A DNA stretch of 64,000 bases, taken from the NCBI GenBank assembly GCA_013180625.2, contig SNVD02008177.1:248001-312000 (forward strand). Direction: 5' to 3'. This document shows positions 21,755 to 34,345 of the stretch, piece by piece. The stretch is from Boswellia sacra. Taxonomy: Eukaryota; Streptophyta; Magnoliopsida; Sapindales; Burseraceae. A program made the translations under genes and the position numbers. Numbering within the stretch: the first letter of the stretch is position 1; each line of letters begins with the position of its first letter. Under the pieces are notes generated by a model. The model had not been told where the DNA came from and did no database searches. It saw only the letters and a list, made by a program, of their open reading frames with translations.

Positions 21755-24596
21755 ATGATTGTCTCTATCATGCAAGAAATGGAAACTTTACGCATACTTA
21801 TTCTATACAATGGTTCTTGGACTATGCAAGAGAATGGTGGTTATTTGTACAATGGTGGGAGGGCGAAGCCATTGATAATTCGTAGGTGTGCTACGTATAA
21901 TGAGTTGATTGACTGTATTAGTATAGAAATGGGTTGGGATCTTTATAAGCATAACATTAGTTTAGAGGTTCAATTTGCTTTTAAGGGTGTTCTGCCAATG
22001 CCGACTCCTATTAAGACTGACAAAGATGTTTGTTTTTTTATACAATATTGTTTGGAGGACCAACAATCATATACATTATTAATTGTCAAAGTTGAAGATA
22101 GGGAGAAGTAAAGCCAGAGGTCAGGATCTGGTGCAGTTTGAAGGCGACAAAGATCTTCTCATCCGTCTTTATTTCGCTCAGCAAGTGCAAGCAACAAATT
22201 AAGTGAGCCTACTCTTATTCGTGCACAACCACAATTGAATGATGATGTTGACATTGACTTTGAGCAATATTTAGGACATGGAGGGAATGAGTCAGTTGGA
22301 TGTCAGTTGAAAATGAAGAAGGGGGTGGCCCCGTCGATGCCATCGAGATTAATATATCATCTCGACAGCATTAGAGAGTTTGAGAGTTTAGGTAATATTG
22401 ATGTTAATAATGCTAGTGATGATGTTAATGAAGACGATGGTGGTGATGAAGATTATGATGATGTTAGTGATGATGTTAGTGAGCATGGTGATGATGAGAA
22501 TGATGATTGCACTATTCGTATTGAGAATGATGTCGAGAGTTTAGATGATTTTATTATTGATGGGCAGGATGTAGACGGTTCACATTTGAATGATGATGAA
22601 CAGACAGAGATCTTCAATGACATGAACCAGGATGTGCTATTTACCATTCCTTCTCCAATTCACTCCGCACCTACTCCTCCACTATACAGACATCAACAAG
22701 ATCCGGTGTGGAATAATGAGCTGAGAATGGATGCAAATCCTATAAATGAATAAGCTAATTTGGGCTCTGAAAAATGATAGTCGTCGGGCTAACACATTTA
22801 GGTGGATGCTGCCTATTGTGCATTCATCATCCGCAGATGGCGATGATGCTTCATCATTTGTAGTTGATGGGATTGAGGTTGCGGTTGGGCAGATGTTTAA
22901 TAGCAAAATGGAGCTTCGTGAGAAGTTATCAAATTTGGCATTAAGACACAACTTTCAATTCAAGGTGAGAAACTCCAACGCAACAAAGTTTGAGGTTGTT
23001 TGCCATGCTGAATCTTGTAAATGGCATTTACGTGCCACAAAGGTAGCCGATTCACATTTCTTCTAAGTGAAAAAGTATAAGAACCATCACATATGCTCCG
23101 GAGCCGGACTTCACCCAAATCATAAGCAGACAACTGCACATGTTATAGGCAAACACATTAAGAGCAAATTCGTTGAGGCATCGAGAATTTATCATCCGAA
23201 GGATATTATGTTTGATATTCAGGAGTCATTGGGTGTTAATATCACATACAACAAGGCATGGAGGGCAAAGAAGATAGTTTTACAAGAACTTCATGGATCT
23301 CATGAGGAATCATTCACACTACTCCCCCAGTATATGTACATGATTGAGAAAGCAAACCCAGGGATCAAAACGACTTTAGAAACTGATGACAACAACCATT
23401 TTAGATACTTTTTCATGAGTATGGGGGCCTCTATTGCTATATTTGCATCATCAATTAGGCCAGTTATCGCAGTTGATGGATCTTTTTGAAAGGGAAATAT
23501 AGAGGTACAATGTTTTTGGCTTCTTGTATGGATGGAAATAAACAAATATATCCATTGGCATTTGGAGTTGGGCATTCTGAAAATGATGACTCATGGAACT
23601 GGTTCATGAGACAGTTGCATGATCGTGTTGTACGAAATGTCTGAGATCTTGTTTTCATTTCTGACCGCCATCGTAGCATTGAACGAGCTGTCGTAGCAGT
23701 TTTTCCTCATGTACTGCATGGATTGTGCACTCATCATCTGAAGGGTAACTTGAAGGCAACGTTCAAGGACAAGACTTTGTTAGATATATACTCCCGAGCT
23801 GCAAGGACATATCACTGTACTGATTTTAACTATCATATGCGACAAATTGAATCGTATATGCCAGCAGCAACAACTTATCTTCAAGATATTGGAGTCGATA
23901 AATGGGCACGTTCACAGTTTCATGGCCGACGGTATAACATCATGACAACAAATATTGCTGAGTCGATGAACAGCTGCTTGCGACATACGCGATTCTTTTC
24001 GGTTACATTGTTAACAGATTATTACCGGGTGAACTTGCAGCAATGGTTCTATGAGCGTCGACAGTTATTTGCTAACTCAGAATTATATCTCTCGCCGTGG
24101 GCTAACAAGTTGATGGATGAGCATTTAAAGGAGGGAGAAAGTATGAGGGTTAGTATCTCTCTTACTATGTATGAGTGAGAGGCAACACCGTGTTAGCATC
24201 GTTGACATGCACACTCGGACATGTATGTGTCGGGTGTTTGATCTTGACCAGCTTCCGTGTGCACCTGTATTAGATGTTTGCAAACGTATGAATCTACTGA
24301 CTTGCCATGATTATTGTGCCCATTGGTATACAACTGAAACATTACTACATGCATATGCTCTGCTAGTTGTTCCTGTTGGAATTAGTGAGGATTTGATGGT
24401 TCCTGAGGAGGTATGTAGAAGAGTGGTTCTACAGCCAGTCATGAGGAGACCAACCGATCGTCCTCAGAGGAATCGAATCCCTTCCGTCGGTGAGTCTACC
24501 TCGTCTCGAACTTGCGGGCGGTGTGAAAGTTCAATCGTTAAACTTATCAAAACCCAGTTCCACTTTATGACAACGGATGATGTCTACCACATGTAG
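21755..24596 (+). pseudogene. mudrA-type MULE transposase relic
   Basis: The segments run in order with frame breaks. A PB1-like N-terminal part comes first (YNGSWTMQENGGYLYNGGRA, 21755-22111), followed by an Asp-rich linker (22235-22753). The Mutator DNA-binding domain has GQMFNSKMELREKLSNLALR and VVCHAESCKWHLRATKV (22746-23066). The DDE transposase shows VIAVDGSF directly followed by a stop, then LAFGVGHSENDDSWNWF and ISDRHRSIERAVVAVFPHVL. The CTHHLKGNLK motif and NIAESMNS follow (23067-24178). The SWIM finger reads CMCRVFDLDQLPCAP, where the expected CxH has become CAP. The tail has RTCGRCESS. Stops fall after VDGSF and near 23642 and 24176. It would cut and join the element ends if intact. 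Confidence 0.93.
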
Positions 24597-25574
24597 ACAA
24601 GGGGTTTTTTTGTCTATGCAATATTATTTGTTTGCTGTAAGCGACGTAGTATATTTATTTTATTCCATTGAAAGCTAGTTCAAATGAATAACTTTCATTT
24701 ATGTGATTTTGTCTATGTATAAAACATTCATGTATGAAACATTCATTTATGTGCTTCGTTAATGTATGTAACATTCATGTATTTAGAAGTTTTCGTATCC
24801 CTATACATGGAAAACACGTGGTATTATACAAAAAAATGTTTAAGACTAAAATGTGTAAATATCCACAAACTATATATCCACAAGAAAGTACCATTCGGAG
24901 TTGCTTTATAGCTAAGCAAACTCAAACGGGAAACTAAACAGTCATCGTTCAAGAAAGAGTAATTGTACTGCGCTTTACAAAAAGTACGTATAAAATGTTG
25001 ATGCAACAACTCTCATTTAATGTCGTAACCTCAGAGTGCTTACATTTTTTGTATTTATTAATTGTTTAGGTACCCCAACTCTAGAAGTAACATCAAAGAA
25101 GATCAACAGAGATGTGATCACGGAGCTCACTCGCCTTTACAAGGAGAACTACTTAGGTTAAAGAATTCTTGCATATTATGGGCGTAAGACTCTCTTAACG
25201 ATAAAGATGGTCAGGCCAGCACATCTTGTTCAAAGGAATTTATTGTCAATGTATAAAACTTTCATGTATGAAACATTCATTTATGTGCTTCATCAATGTA
25301 TTACAGAGACACGAATTTATGTGCTTCGTCAATGTATAAAACATTCGTGTATTGTGCCTAAACCATTTATGTATGAGTTCAATGAGACGAGGTACACGTA
25401 TGCACTAATACATCCGGGATAAAATGTATTTACAAGTTTTCATACCCCTATACATGGAAAACATGTGCTATTATACAAAATATATCACTATACAAAAATG
25501 TGTAAATATCCAAAAAAATGTGTAATATTATAAAATATATACATGACACAAAATCAAGAAGGAGTCGTGCTGGG
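24597..25574. other. MULE spacer between convergent genes, with duplicated module
   Basis: Non-coding. A segment with AAACATTCATTTATGTGCTT, followed further on by CCCTATACATGGAAAACA and TATTATACAAAA, occurs at about 24720-24850 and again at about 25255-25505, with partial extra copies between. It may hold the terminators of the two convergent genes. Confidence 0.7.
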
Positions 25575-28500
25575 TTACTGCTCAACATCTGTTGACACAT
25601 AATCAAATGTCCCTATGGTGGCCGTAACATTGGCTGAGATAACATCGGCAGTTCCTGTGGTGCCCACAACATCGCCAGGCAGAACATCGATAGGCCCTTT
25701 GATAGCCACAACCTCGGTAGGCACAACTTTGATAGGCCTTGTGATGGCTGCAACCGCAAGCCCTGTGATGGCTGTAACGGCCTCCTCCGCCTGTGGACGA
25801 ACTCGATAAGCCTAAAGCTGTAACGCCATTCTTTGACGTTATAATTCGTCAGTGAATGTCTTAAAGGCTGTTAGTGGAACGCCTCCCACTAAGAACTCCA
25901 TGTGCTTCAAATAGTACACGCCGCATGCTCCTCCCCTAGCCTCCTGCTGTGGCACCTCGATCTCATCCTCGATGCGCCCAATGCCGTATGGGGTTGCGGG
26001 GTAGTTAGGAAGATTGTAAACATCTATTGACACCATATGGGGTATCAACTCTGCCAGGCACCGGATTGCATCTCTGATCGTGTCAGTGGAACTGTGCATA
26101 ATACATCAGTCATACATGACTACAACACAACAATTCAAATCCACCTCGGCTGCCACCCAATGATCGTCTCCGATGTTAACAGGGACATAGGGTTAAAAAA
26201 GAAATTGAGAACATGAAAATCGAGATTTACATTTCAAATAAAACGGCACATACTAACACTTTGAATATTAATGTACTCACCCTGTCCATATCGACCCATG
26301 GTCGTCCAAAGAGGGGCATCTTCCCGAGGACAAACTGGACCATATCGGCCTCATTCACCTAGTTAATGTCATCCAGTTTGTCTAAGTATAGTGTCCACAA
26401 CGACTTCACTTTTAACTGTAATTTCATGAGTATGGTTAGCACATTGAAGGAATTAGAAATTAACTATAAATTTATATGTTTAGCAAATACCTACTTAGAA
26501 AGTGGTGTCCAGGAAAGCAGACCTCTGGACACCGACTGCGCCCATATCGCGAGCTCTACGACGTAACATCCACAAATAGCTATCAATGTGTTGCATATAG
26601 TAGCAGTAGTGAAGAAAAATTTGAAATGTATATTGCAATATTGGAGGAGAGGAGAAGAAGTTAAACAAACCTCAGATGCAAACCACTCCGACGGCATCAT
26701 CAACGTCTTGAAGAATTCACGATTAGCAATGTAGATGCCCAAATCAATATCACCCTCCTTGTCCTCCAACCATTCATCGAAGTTGATGTAATCAGCAGCT
26801 GGTATGGGGGCACGTGGCTCAAATAGTGAAACCCGAGTCAACAAGAACATGCGCGATGCAACGACTGTATCTTGGATAGCAGTCTTGCCAGGATGTATAG
26901 TGGGCTCCTCGAGGGGCTGAAGATTTGGTCTTTCTGCGGCCTGAACAACTGGGGCCTCCGACTGTACAGTGGGCTCAACCCGGACCCCTTTTCTACCCAG
27001 TGGACTGACAAAGGGGCTTCGTTTATGCTTTCCTAAAAATAGACGGTGACTTCAGAGCGAAACGAAGCCAGTGGGAGGATCATCGGTAGGATGAACACTC
27101 GTATCCATGGGTTCAGGTTCTGTTGGCTCTTGACCTTCATCGTCATTGCTCGAACCTTCATCCGAATCCTGTATTAAAGCAAACCATAACGTCAGGTTAG
27201 ACGGTGTGACATCATGGAAATCACAAAATCCGTTTATTAACTTGTGCAATGTACTATGGCAGCATATCCGAAATGGTCACCCAGTAGAACAACAACCTCA
27301 TGCAGATGAACTATCTCCATTCGCATGTCCTTGTTCTTCGCCTGTAACATTGTCATCTCCTCTCGAAGTCCTGCAAGCTCACACAGAACTGTGCTAGCTC
27401 ACGTAGAACTGTGCTTTCAAACCCGTTATAGAACGGCTACGCCTGTATATCATTATTCACGATCACCATGACAAACCAACCAAGCAACAATGTAAACGTA
27501 TAAGTAGACGAATGTAAATTCTTATTACATACCTTTGAGCTTGAAGGGACATCGTGTACAGGAGGAGAAATGTCACGGTAGGTGGTCCTAGGTCCCGACA
27601 GAGGAATCGAATCGCCTGCAAGACCATAGCTGTTGGACATGGTAGGCGTAGAACTGATGGGGGGACCGACTGTGTCCATGTCTGCCCCCACATCAGGTTT
27701 ATCGACGGAACTATGTCCAGCGGGATGAGTTCCGGATGGATCCTTATGATCGTCATTCGTCTGCAGGACTGGAGGTGTAGGACTAACAGGGGAAGCAGGT
27801 GACGAAGACCGCACACATTCGTCTGCAGGACTGGCTGTGTCTCTGACTGGCCCTACCTCAGGTCTTATAGGGGAACTCTGAATAGCAGGAGGTGGAACTA
27901 ATGGATTCTCTGTCAGAAGTGGCTCAATCCTCTTATCGAACATTAAATGAGCATCCACAGATGTCGCTTAGGCTACATGTGCACCTCTTCGGATGCCAAC
28001 TGCTTCAGCGAGCCTTATATACCAATCTGTCATTTGCTCCGTCTCAGATGGCTCCAAAACGATGAGTGGATGAACTTGCATCAACAAATAATCCATTAAA
28101 TTAAATAGTGATTCGCTATGACCAAAAATAGGAAAATTTCAAAAGACAAGGGAACCTTACATACCTGCCTCCTAACCAACAGGACATCGTGTTTGACGAT
28201 GTCCTCCGACGGGGTATTTTTTGTCTCCTACTTCAACAAGCATGGTATCCTTTACCCATCGATCGCTCGCCCATATGTTGCGCCAATGTACGGCACAACC
28301 TTGTACAATCAAACCTTGATAACATAAGGGTTTTTTAGTGACAGATGGTATTTAAATTTGTAACTCAAAGAAACTAATAAACATGTCAACACATTTATTT
28401 TTCAGTATGTACCTAAATAGCGTAGGGGCACCCTTCTAAGTTATACCTCTTAGACTGCTTTCCTTTCCCCTTCGTCTTCTTGTTCTTCACTTCGGCTCGC

Positions 28501-29342
28501 TTCTTATACCTTTCTAACATCCCGTCCAAAGCGTTTTTCATTCCTTTAAGTGTCTTCTGGTAAGACACCGAACCCCATGAATAATTGTTAAAACATCCAA
28601 TGTGTTAATGAAATTTAACCACACACGAGAGACATATCGGTGTCGATCCCGTCCCATGAAAAATCGCTCGAGCACATAATACAATGCCAGCTTTATAACA
28701 TCCTCGTCTGACATAGTTGACACATTTAATGCGCGAAGTTTTGGATAGAAATCCATGAGTTTCGTGTCCTCGCCCTCGAAATACGTATCCAACAAAGGTC
28801 ACAGATTCAAGACAGTCGGTATTGGTGGCACGGTGGAAGCAAATCTCAGTCCGGTAACCAAACCGAACTCATGGGCAAAAAAACGAATTAGTCTTCCTTG
28901 AAAGAAGGAAAAAAAACATAAGATGTCAATAATGGTAACAAAAAAGATAACTACAAATACCAGATGCTTAAAAATAAAAATTATTTAACTACATTGTAGT
29001 TGAAAACCATATTTTTACCTTCAATAAGGAACCATATCTCCATACCCCACTATGTTAACCTCCCACAGAAGCATATTGTGCACCAACTGAGATGGAAATG
29101 ACAGCTCTTGAATATCTAGGAGAAACCCAAAACATGTTTTATGAAACATATTTTTTTTGCCTCTCACTCAACTTCGCGTGAATCCATTCTATACAGTCCA
29201 AACTTGCCAAGTTTGTGATCACCCTATGGTAGTGCTCACCATACGATGTCTTCAGGGTGAAGGACAGTCCAAATTTATTTGCCATTTGCTTCAACCTGCA
29301 AAAACAAAGTCTGTTATAGTTAAATATGACGTAAAACGGCAA
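25575..29342 (-). pseudogene. DUF1985/Ulp1 (C48) protease-like cargo gene of the MULE, relic
   Basis: On the minus strand: DUF1985-like N-terminus (LKTSYGEHYHRVITNLASLD, FGFLLDIQELSFPSQLVHNM, then FEGEDTKLMDFYPKLRALNV and VIKLALYYVLERFFMGRDR) between 29342 and 28430. Next is a long Pro/Ser/Asp-rich linker with several probable introns (27960-27050). The segment FDEWLEDKEGDIDLGIYIAN (26491-26850) leads to the Ulp1 catalytic region with PLFGRPWVDMDRV near 26300. Catalytic candidates are His in DHWVAAEVDLN (codon 26160-26162), Asp in VVVMYD, Gln in EVPQQE and Cys in GGACGVYYLKHMEF (codon 25923-25925). A stop directly follows VMYD, and others follow FTDEL. The C-terminus (to 25575) is a degenerate repeat rich in VTAITG/VVAIKG. 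Intact relatives are predicted SUMO/NEDD8-type proteases; their role for the transposon is unknown. Confidence 0.88.
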
Positions 29343-29369
29343 AAAAATGCTAAAATAAGCAACCTGTCA

Positions 29370-29860
29370 AAACGCTCAACATACTCGACAAAACTCAACG
29401 AAACTCGACGCGCTCGATAGAGCTCGACAAGAGAAATCTATGAAACTTTTGTATGATGAAACTTTTGTCGGATACCTCACACCGACATACGCTAGGCCTG
29501 ACATCTGACAATACGACTGTGTCAGTTGTTAGACTAGTCGAGTGTCGGATTCAAAATCTGACATTGTAAACTCTTCGACTGATGTATCCGACACTGGACA
29601 TAATTATTTTCACTTTCATCCGACACTCGCCATCAGGTCATTTTACATAAAACCGACACTCGACATTCCCTATAGAGATGTCGAGTGTTGGATACATGGT
29701 TCGAGCCATCGATATGTCCGTTTGTCACGAAACTGACACTCGATGTCTACGAAAATTCCCTGATATCGAGTGTCTATTCGTGCATCCGATAGGACTCGAC
29801 ATAAAAGTGTCGTGTGTCGAGCGGTGTTGAGCAAAAATCGACACTCGCCATCGACCTTGT
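29370..29860 (-). repeat. MULE right subterminal TCGA-rich array
   Basis: Words such as CCGACACTCGACATT, GATGTCGAGTGTTGG and CTCGACGCGCTCGA, more diverged than at the left end. Read inward from the right TIR they have the same GTCGAGTG orientation as the left array. Confidence 0.87.
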
Positions 29861-30226
29861 CGCGACAAAAATCGTAGATTTTCACCGTTTTTATACACAT
29901 CAAACCACAAAATCAACTAATAACACTTCATTTAGCCCCACAAACACAGAATAAGTTCAAAAATTGATCGGAAACTCAAATCACTTATTCAAAATCCCTA
30001 AAATCTAACCCAAATCAAACGATCCACAAAACAACCAAAAAAATTACTAAAACTACGAAAAAACCGACGAAGAAACTTACCCGAGTATCAGTTCTTGCTT
30101 CTCTCTGCTTCGTCTTGCTTCTATCCTTAAAAGATGGTCATGTCGAATTGCGTTTTGAACGGTGTCGAGGGGTTATGGAACTAGATGTCTCTCAGTCGAG
30201 GAAGAGGGAAATCAACACTTTAGGAA

Positions 30227-30351
30227 TAAATTGAATTATTAAGGATATTTTAGTCATTTTGTGCCAAAAGTGTCTATGGCATGAAAATTTTTCATGTTGT
30301 GTCTATATTTTATTTAAGTTCCCTAATGGTATCTATTTTTTCAATTTTCTC
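30227..30351 (-). repeat. MULE right terminal inverted repeat
   Basis: The reverse complement matches 20948-21072 nearly base for base, with scattered substitutions. It is bordered on the right by the second TTATTTAAT. Confidence 0.93.
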
Positions 30352-30360
30352 TTATTTAAT

Positions 30361-31480
30361 CCCACAATTGTCTCCTACTCTCTACTCTCTCCCTTTCCCT
30401 GTTTATTCCCACATCTCTTTTCTAGAGAACCAATTAGTTACCATGTGTTTCACCAACATGATATTCAAAAAATGATACAATCAAATTAACTTTATATGTA
30501 CAACTGTATCATGTTATTAATCGTTAATTATGAATGATAAAGGTTAATTAATAATAAAGTAGCTCTATTCAATCCTTAAAATTAAATAAGGACATAATTA
30601 TAATAAAAGTACATTAAATAAGATAATTAATATTGAGTTCTTAAATTTAACATAAACTCTCAATTTCTTCTTATATATATCAATCTTTTTTCCTATTTTC
30701 TCTCAAACACTATTAATGACCAATCTTATCCTCTTTTTTTCTCACGCCATCCATCTCTTTCTCTTTACCATTTCTATATTTTTTCTTATCAAATTAATTA
30801 AAATTCATTCATCTTTCTTTCTTTTTAAATTTCAATTAGTCATATATCCCTATATCTAATGAACATTAAATCATCAATTTTTCTTTCTCTCTCCCTATAA
30901 AAATTATGAATAATAAATATTTGATTGATTATCTTTTTTTTAATGAACTTGAAAAATTTAACAATAAATGAAGAAACAATAGATTACTGTAAAAACAACC
31001 AATTTTTTTTTTATGTATCATTCATTGATAGTATTGTCTAAAAGAATGAAAAAAAAATAAGCACCACTAAGATTAAATATTAGTTTAATTAAAAAAATCA
31101 AATGATAATTTAACTAAGCTTGTATTAAATACGAGGTAGGGGCTAATGAGATAGAAATGGAGGTTAACAAAAAATTAAATGATAATTTAATTAAGCTTAC
31201 CCTAAATATATTTAAAATTGAATTTGAGTTTGATAAAAAATTATCTAAATTATAATTTTACCTTATTAAATAAGAGGTGGGGGCTAATGAGATAAAAAAT
31301 GAGGCTTAATAGAATTACTCTTAATAATATGGTTAGATCCATACTTATAATTACAAACTTTTGTTTGAAGCTAGTAAGATGGTTTCTTAACAATGAAGAA
31401 TAATTGTTATGGAGTAAAATTCCCAAACAAGACTCATTAGTTCACTCCCTTTGTATGTATAATATTTAATGAAAACTGCA
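30361..31480. other. AT-rich flank of the MULE insertion
   Basis: Pyrimidine-rich and AT-rich DNA without genes. A module with GGGGCTAATGAGATA and AAATGATAATTTAA(C/T)TAAGCTT recurs at about 31085-31200 and 31255-31310. The short ORFs at 30259-30489 are low complexity. Confidence 0.6.
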
Positions 31481-32560
31481 ACTTCTTAAGCTTCTGTCTC
31501 ATGATGCACGTATATATATAACTGGTTTTCTAATAATATTAAACGAATCGAATTTTGCTCCACATGTACAAGATCGGATCAACTGCCCTTCTCGATCACC
31601 CTCACCATCCAATAGCCCAACATACTCCTCTTCCTGACTAGCACTTGAGCAACATTTGAACAACCCCAGGGGATCTCCTTCATGCATGATAAGGTGGTAC
31701 CTGTAAAACATACTCCAACGCCTAAGTCAGGGTTACAATGGAGAGAAATCAGAAAATATATATTAGGTAATGAACAAAGAAATTCTAAAGAGAGCAAGAG
31801 AGAAAATAGTAGTGCAATTGTGTTGAGTGTTCTGAATGTGCGGAGCTCCGTTGGTGTTTATGCTTTTCTTTCTTCTCCCATGGTCCCCTCTTGAGCTCCT
31901 CACCCTTGCTGTCAATGCCCCATTTTTGGCTGCCTCCAGCTGCCTTGCTTTCTTTTTTTGAAATTGCTTCTCTGAGAAGCTCAAGGTCACATCCCTCTAG
32001 TTGTTCCCTGTATCCAATTCACTTGTAATCCACTGTACAAAGCTGATTGCCTCCATAACTAGGTAATCTCCAACTTTTACCCGCTGGTCTCTCTCTTGCA
32101 TTACTTCCAAAACCTTGGACTTGCCTCCTCATTTTTTCCCTCTCACCTTTGTGACATCCGCTACTTGTCTCTATCCCTTCTTCTTTTTCTTTTATAGCAT
32201 TCCCAACATAATAGAAATGGGTGATAGGCTAGGTTTAAGACCAAACATGGGCCTTCCCTGCTTTGGATAAGTTTCAACTAGGCCTATTAGCTTGTAATCA
32301 TAATGATGGGCTGGCCATTAATGGGTGAAGCCTTAGGTTGGGCTTGTAAGCCCGATTTTACCCCATCTACCCCTTTTTGCGCATGGCTAGGTGCTGCCTA
32401 AGATAGGCTTGACGCAAAACACTCCTCTAAGCCATTGAGGTGTCTTCCTTAGGCCAACTCTTTTCTCTTAAGGAAATGTCTCTCATGCACCCCCTTTTTT
32501 CCTTTATTTTTTTGATTTTATCCTCAGTGAAGTTAATAAATTAGGCAGTTCCTTCTTCAA
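31481..32560 (-). other. Probable LTR-type retroelement fragment
   Basis: On the minus strand the stretch about 31640-31760 reads CTGACTTAGGCGTTGGAGT, then TTACAGGTACCACC. This resembles the downstream part of a common plant LTR type. No partner LTR was found nearby, so the call is tentative. Short ORFs here (for example 31763-31990, SFSEKQFQKKKARQLEAAKN) are unrecognised and probably not genes. Confidence 0.4.
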
Positions 32561-32789
32561 ATGAGTTACATCTGTTCACTTCACACGTTGTGTTCGTGTT
32601 TGCCAATTCATGTCATGTCATGTCCCTTCTAAGTTAGAGAGCATCAGTTCAGTGGTATCTCTCCCTCTCCATTTAAGACCCCTAGTTTTATGAGATTTTC
32701 TTCAACTCACAATCTCTTTGCCCCTTTGCGTTTCCCTCCTAGTTTCAATAGTTTTATTGCACTGACATTGGCTATAACTCTTTCCTTTG

Positions 32790-33479
32790 TTCAACATGCC
32801 TTCAAAGATTTCACCCATGTGTCACCTGCCTCTGCCTACATTCCGTAAGGGATATCAAGTTTCTAATGATGTCTCTTTGCGCGAAGTTGGATAGGGGACC
32901 TCAGTGATCCGTGGAAGGGAAGACGACTGTATGATATTCTTTTAGTGGCATTTGGACACCGTGAGGTTCCCTCTTCATCTGTTAATTATCGAGTTTCTCC
33001 ATTTCAATAACTTATGCCTGATGCAAGTCATGCCTAACGTCTTTAGGATCCTTACTGCCATGACCATATTGAACAAGGAGCAGAACCTCAGTCTAGGTTT
33101 GTAGGACTTCATATGTCCTTACCATTTCACAGAGTTGAAGGGTAGTCCAATGCGTTATTACACCTCTCCAAGGTAGGGAAGGCAATCTTTTCAAGCTTTG
33201 CTTAAAAACAACAAGGATTGGAAGAAGTACTGTTTGATCGGGGGTCAGAACTGTCTGGCTGCATCTAGTCTCCCTTTTAATATTTGCAAGGACTTCGGTC
33301 ACATCAGTATTTTTGTCTTTTTATTGTTGTTCTATTTGAGTTAAAGTAGTGTCCTAATCCCTGTTGCTGTTGCCTTTTTCTGACTCGATCCCTTCTCACT
33401 TGTTTGCTTTTAACTCTTCATTTGTGTAGCTCCTACTTTCACTCAACTCTATATTGAGCAGCTGGACTATTTGAGGACC
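32790..33479 (+). pseudogene. Relic of a retrotransposon-borne ORF ('putative gypsy-type transposon' domain-like), 5' part
   Basis: A broken plus-strand reading begins near ATG 32797 (MPSKISPMCHLPLPTFRKGY). It later gives NNKDWKKYCLIGGQNC around 33210-33250, resembling the NWK-(E/D)-K(F/Y)-F region of the plant 'putative gypsy type transposon' domain. Many stops are present. It is cut at 33479 by the gypsy LTR and probably continues at 42108. Confidence 0.45.
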
Positions 33480-34004
33480 TGTCACGCCCTAAAATCTCTT
33501 ATTTAGAGACTTAAAATCTCTTATTTAGAGACTTTAAGGGTGAATGATTAAGAAAATAATAAAAAAAAATCATCAATATCTCACTTTTTTTTTCACTTTC
33601 CAATTCATACGTATATTTATACATATCACATGAATCCATTACAACATTTAGCTATTTGTTCAAGATAAACTTTACATATACTGATGACCAAACTTAGTAC
33701 ATAGGTTGATAATCACATAATAAAATTTCCTATCACGATTTAGGCTAGTCAAAACATTTCCCAAAACCATCTCGTGCATGCAAATACCCAGACTCCCTAG
33801 GAAAGCTCTGGAACACCACTAGTACGAATATCTTTTTGTATACCTGTAGAGGGAGGGGGTGAGCATATAGCTCAATAGGAAAGATTCTAATATTATACTA
33901 AATCACAAGCATTCAAACAGTTACTCAATTACATAGTTACAAAACTAATTATAATAAGTCAAGCAATCATTCTCATTCACACATCAAGGTATCACTTATT
34001 CACT

Positions 34005-34345
34005 TGACAATAAAAAAATTTCATCTAATGTTTCCCTTAAACCCGTATCCAAATGGCCCATCCAAGGTCTAACATTTCAAGTATATATTCGTGTTTCCCT
34101 TGAATCCATATCCAAAACGGCCTATCCAAGGTCCAACACATCAAATTTATATTCGTGTTCCCCTTGGATCCGTATTCAAAACGGCCCATCCAAGGTCCAA
34201 CACATCAAGTTTATATTTGTGTTCCCCTTGGATCCGTATCCAAAATGGCTCATCCAAGGTCCAACACTAAGAATTTCATATCCGCATTCTCCTTGGATCC
34301 GTATTCAAAACGGTCCATCCAAGGTCCAATGCATACCTTTATAAA
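34005..34345 (-). repeat. Tandem hairpin array in the lone gypsy LTR, five units
   Basis: Five units of about 65 bp with the CCTTGGATCCGT...ACGGCCCATCCAAGG inverted repeat, versus three in the other LTRs. The third (near 34170-34203) is perfect in both stems; the others have single changes. Confidence 0.85.

Larger units (their letters stand above)
20948..30351 (+). mobile_element. MULE (Mutator-like) transposon carrying an Ulp1/DUF1985-type gene
   Basis: A 9.4-kb element flanked by a perfect 9-bp duplication TTATTTAAT (20939-20947 and 30352-30360), as expected for Mutator. Terminal inverted repeats are about 125 bp (20948-21072 and 30227-30351) and roughly 85-90 per cent alike by eye. They are followed inward by TCGA-rich subterminal arrays. 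It holds a plus-strand mudrA-type transposase in pieces (21755-24596), a repeat-bearing spacer, and a convergent minus-strand DUF1985/Ulp1-like gene (25575-29342). MULEs with Ulp1-type protease cargo are a known plant class (Kaonashi in Arabidopsis, CUMULE in melon); this copy is dead by stops and frameshifts. Confidence 0.95.

Noticed and set aside
22453..22647. Ser-rich minus-strand ORF in the MULE
   Set aside because: Antisense of the Asp-codon-rich linker of the transposase.
25615..25809. Plus-strand 64-codon ORF as a gene
   Set aside because: It is antisense to the repetitive C-terminus of the minus-strand Ulp1-like gene, whose frame joins the protease domain.
31763..31990. 75-codon Lys/Arg-rich minus-strand ORF as a host gene exon
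   Set aside because: Neighbouring sequence looks like an LTR; no splice-linked continuation or known domain was found.
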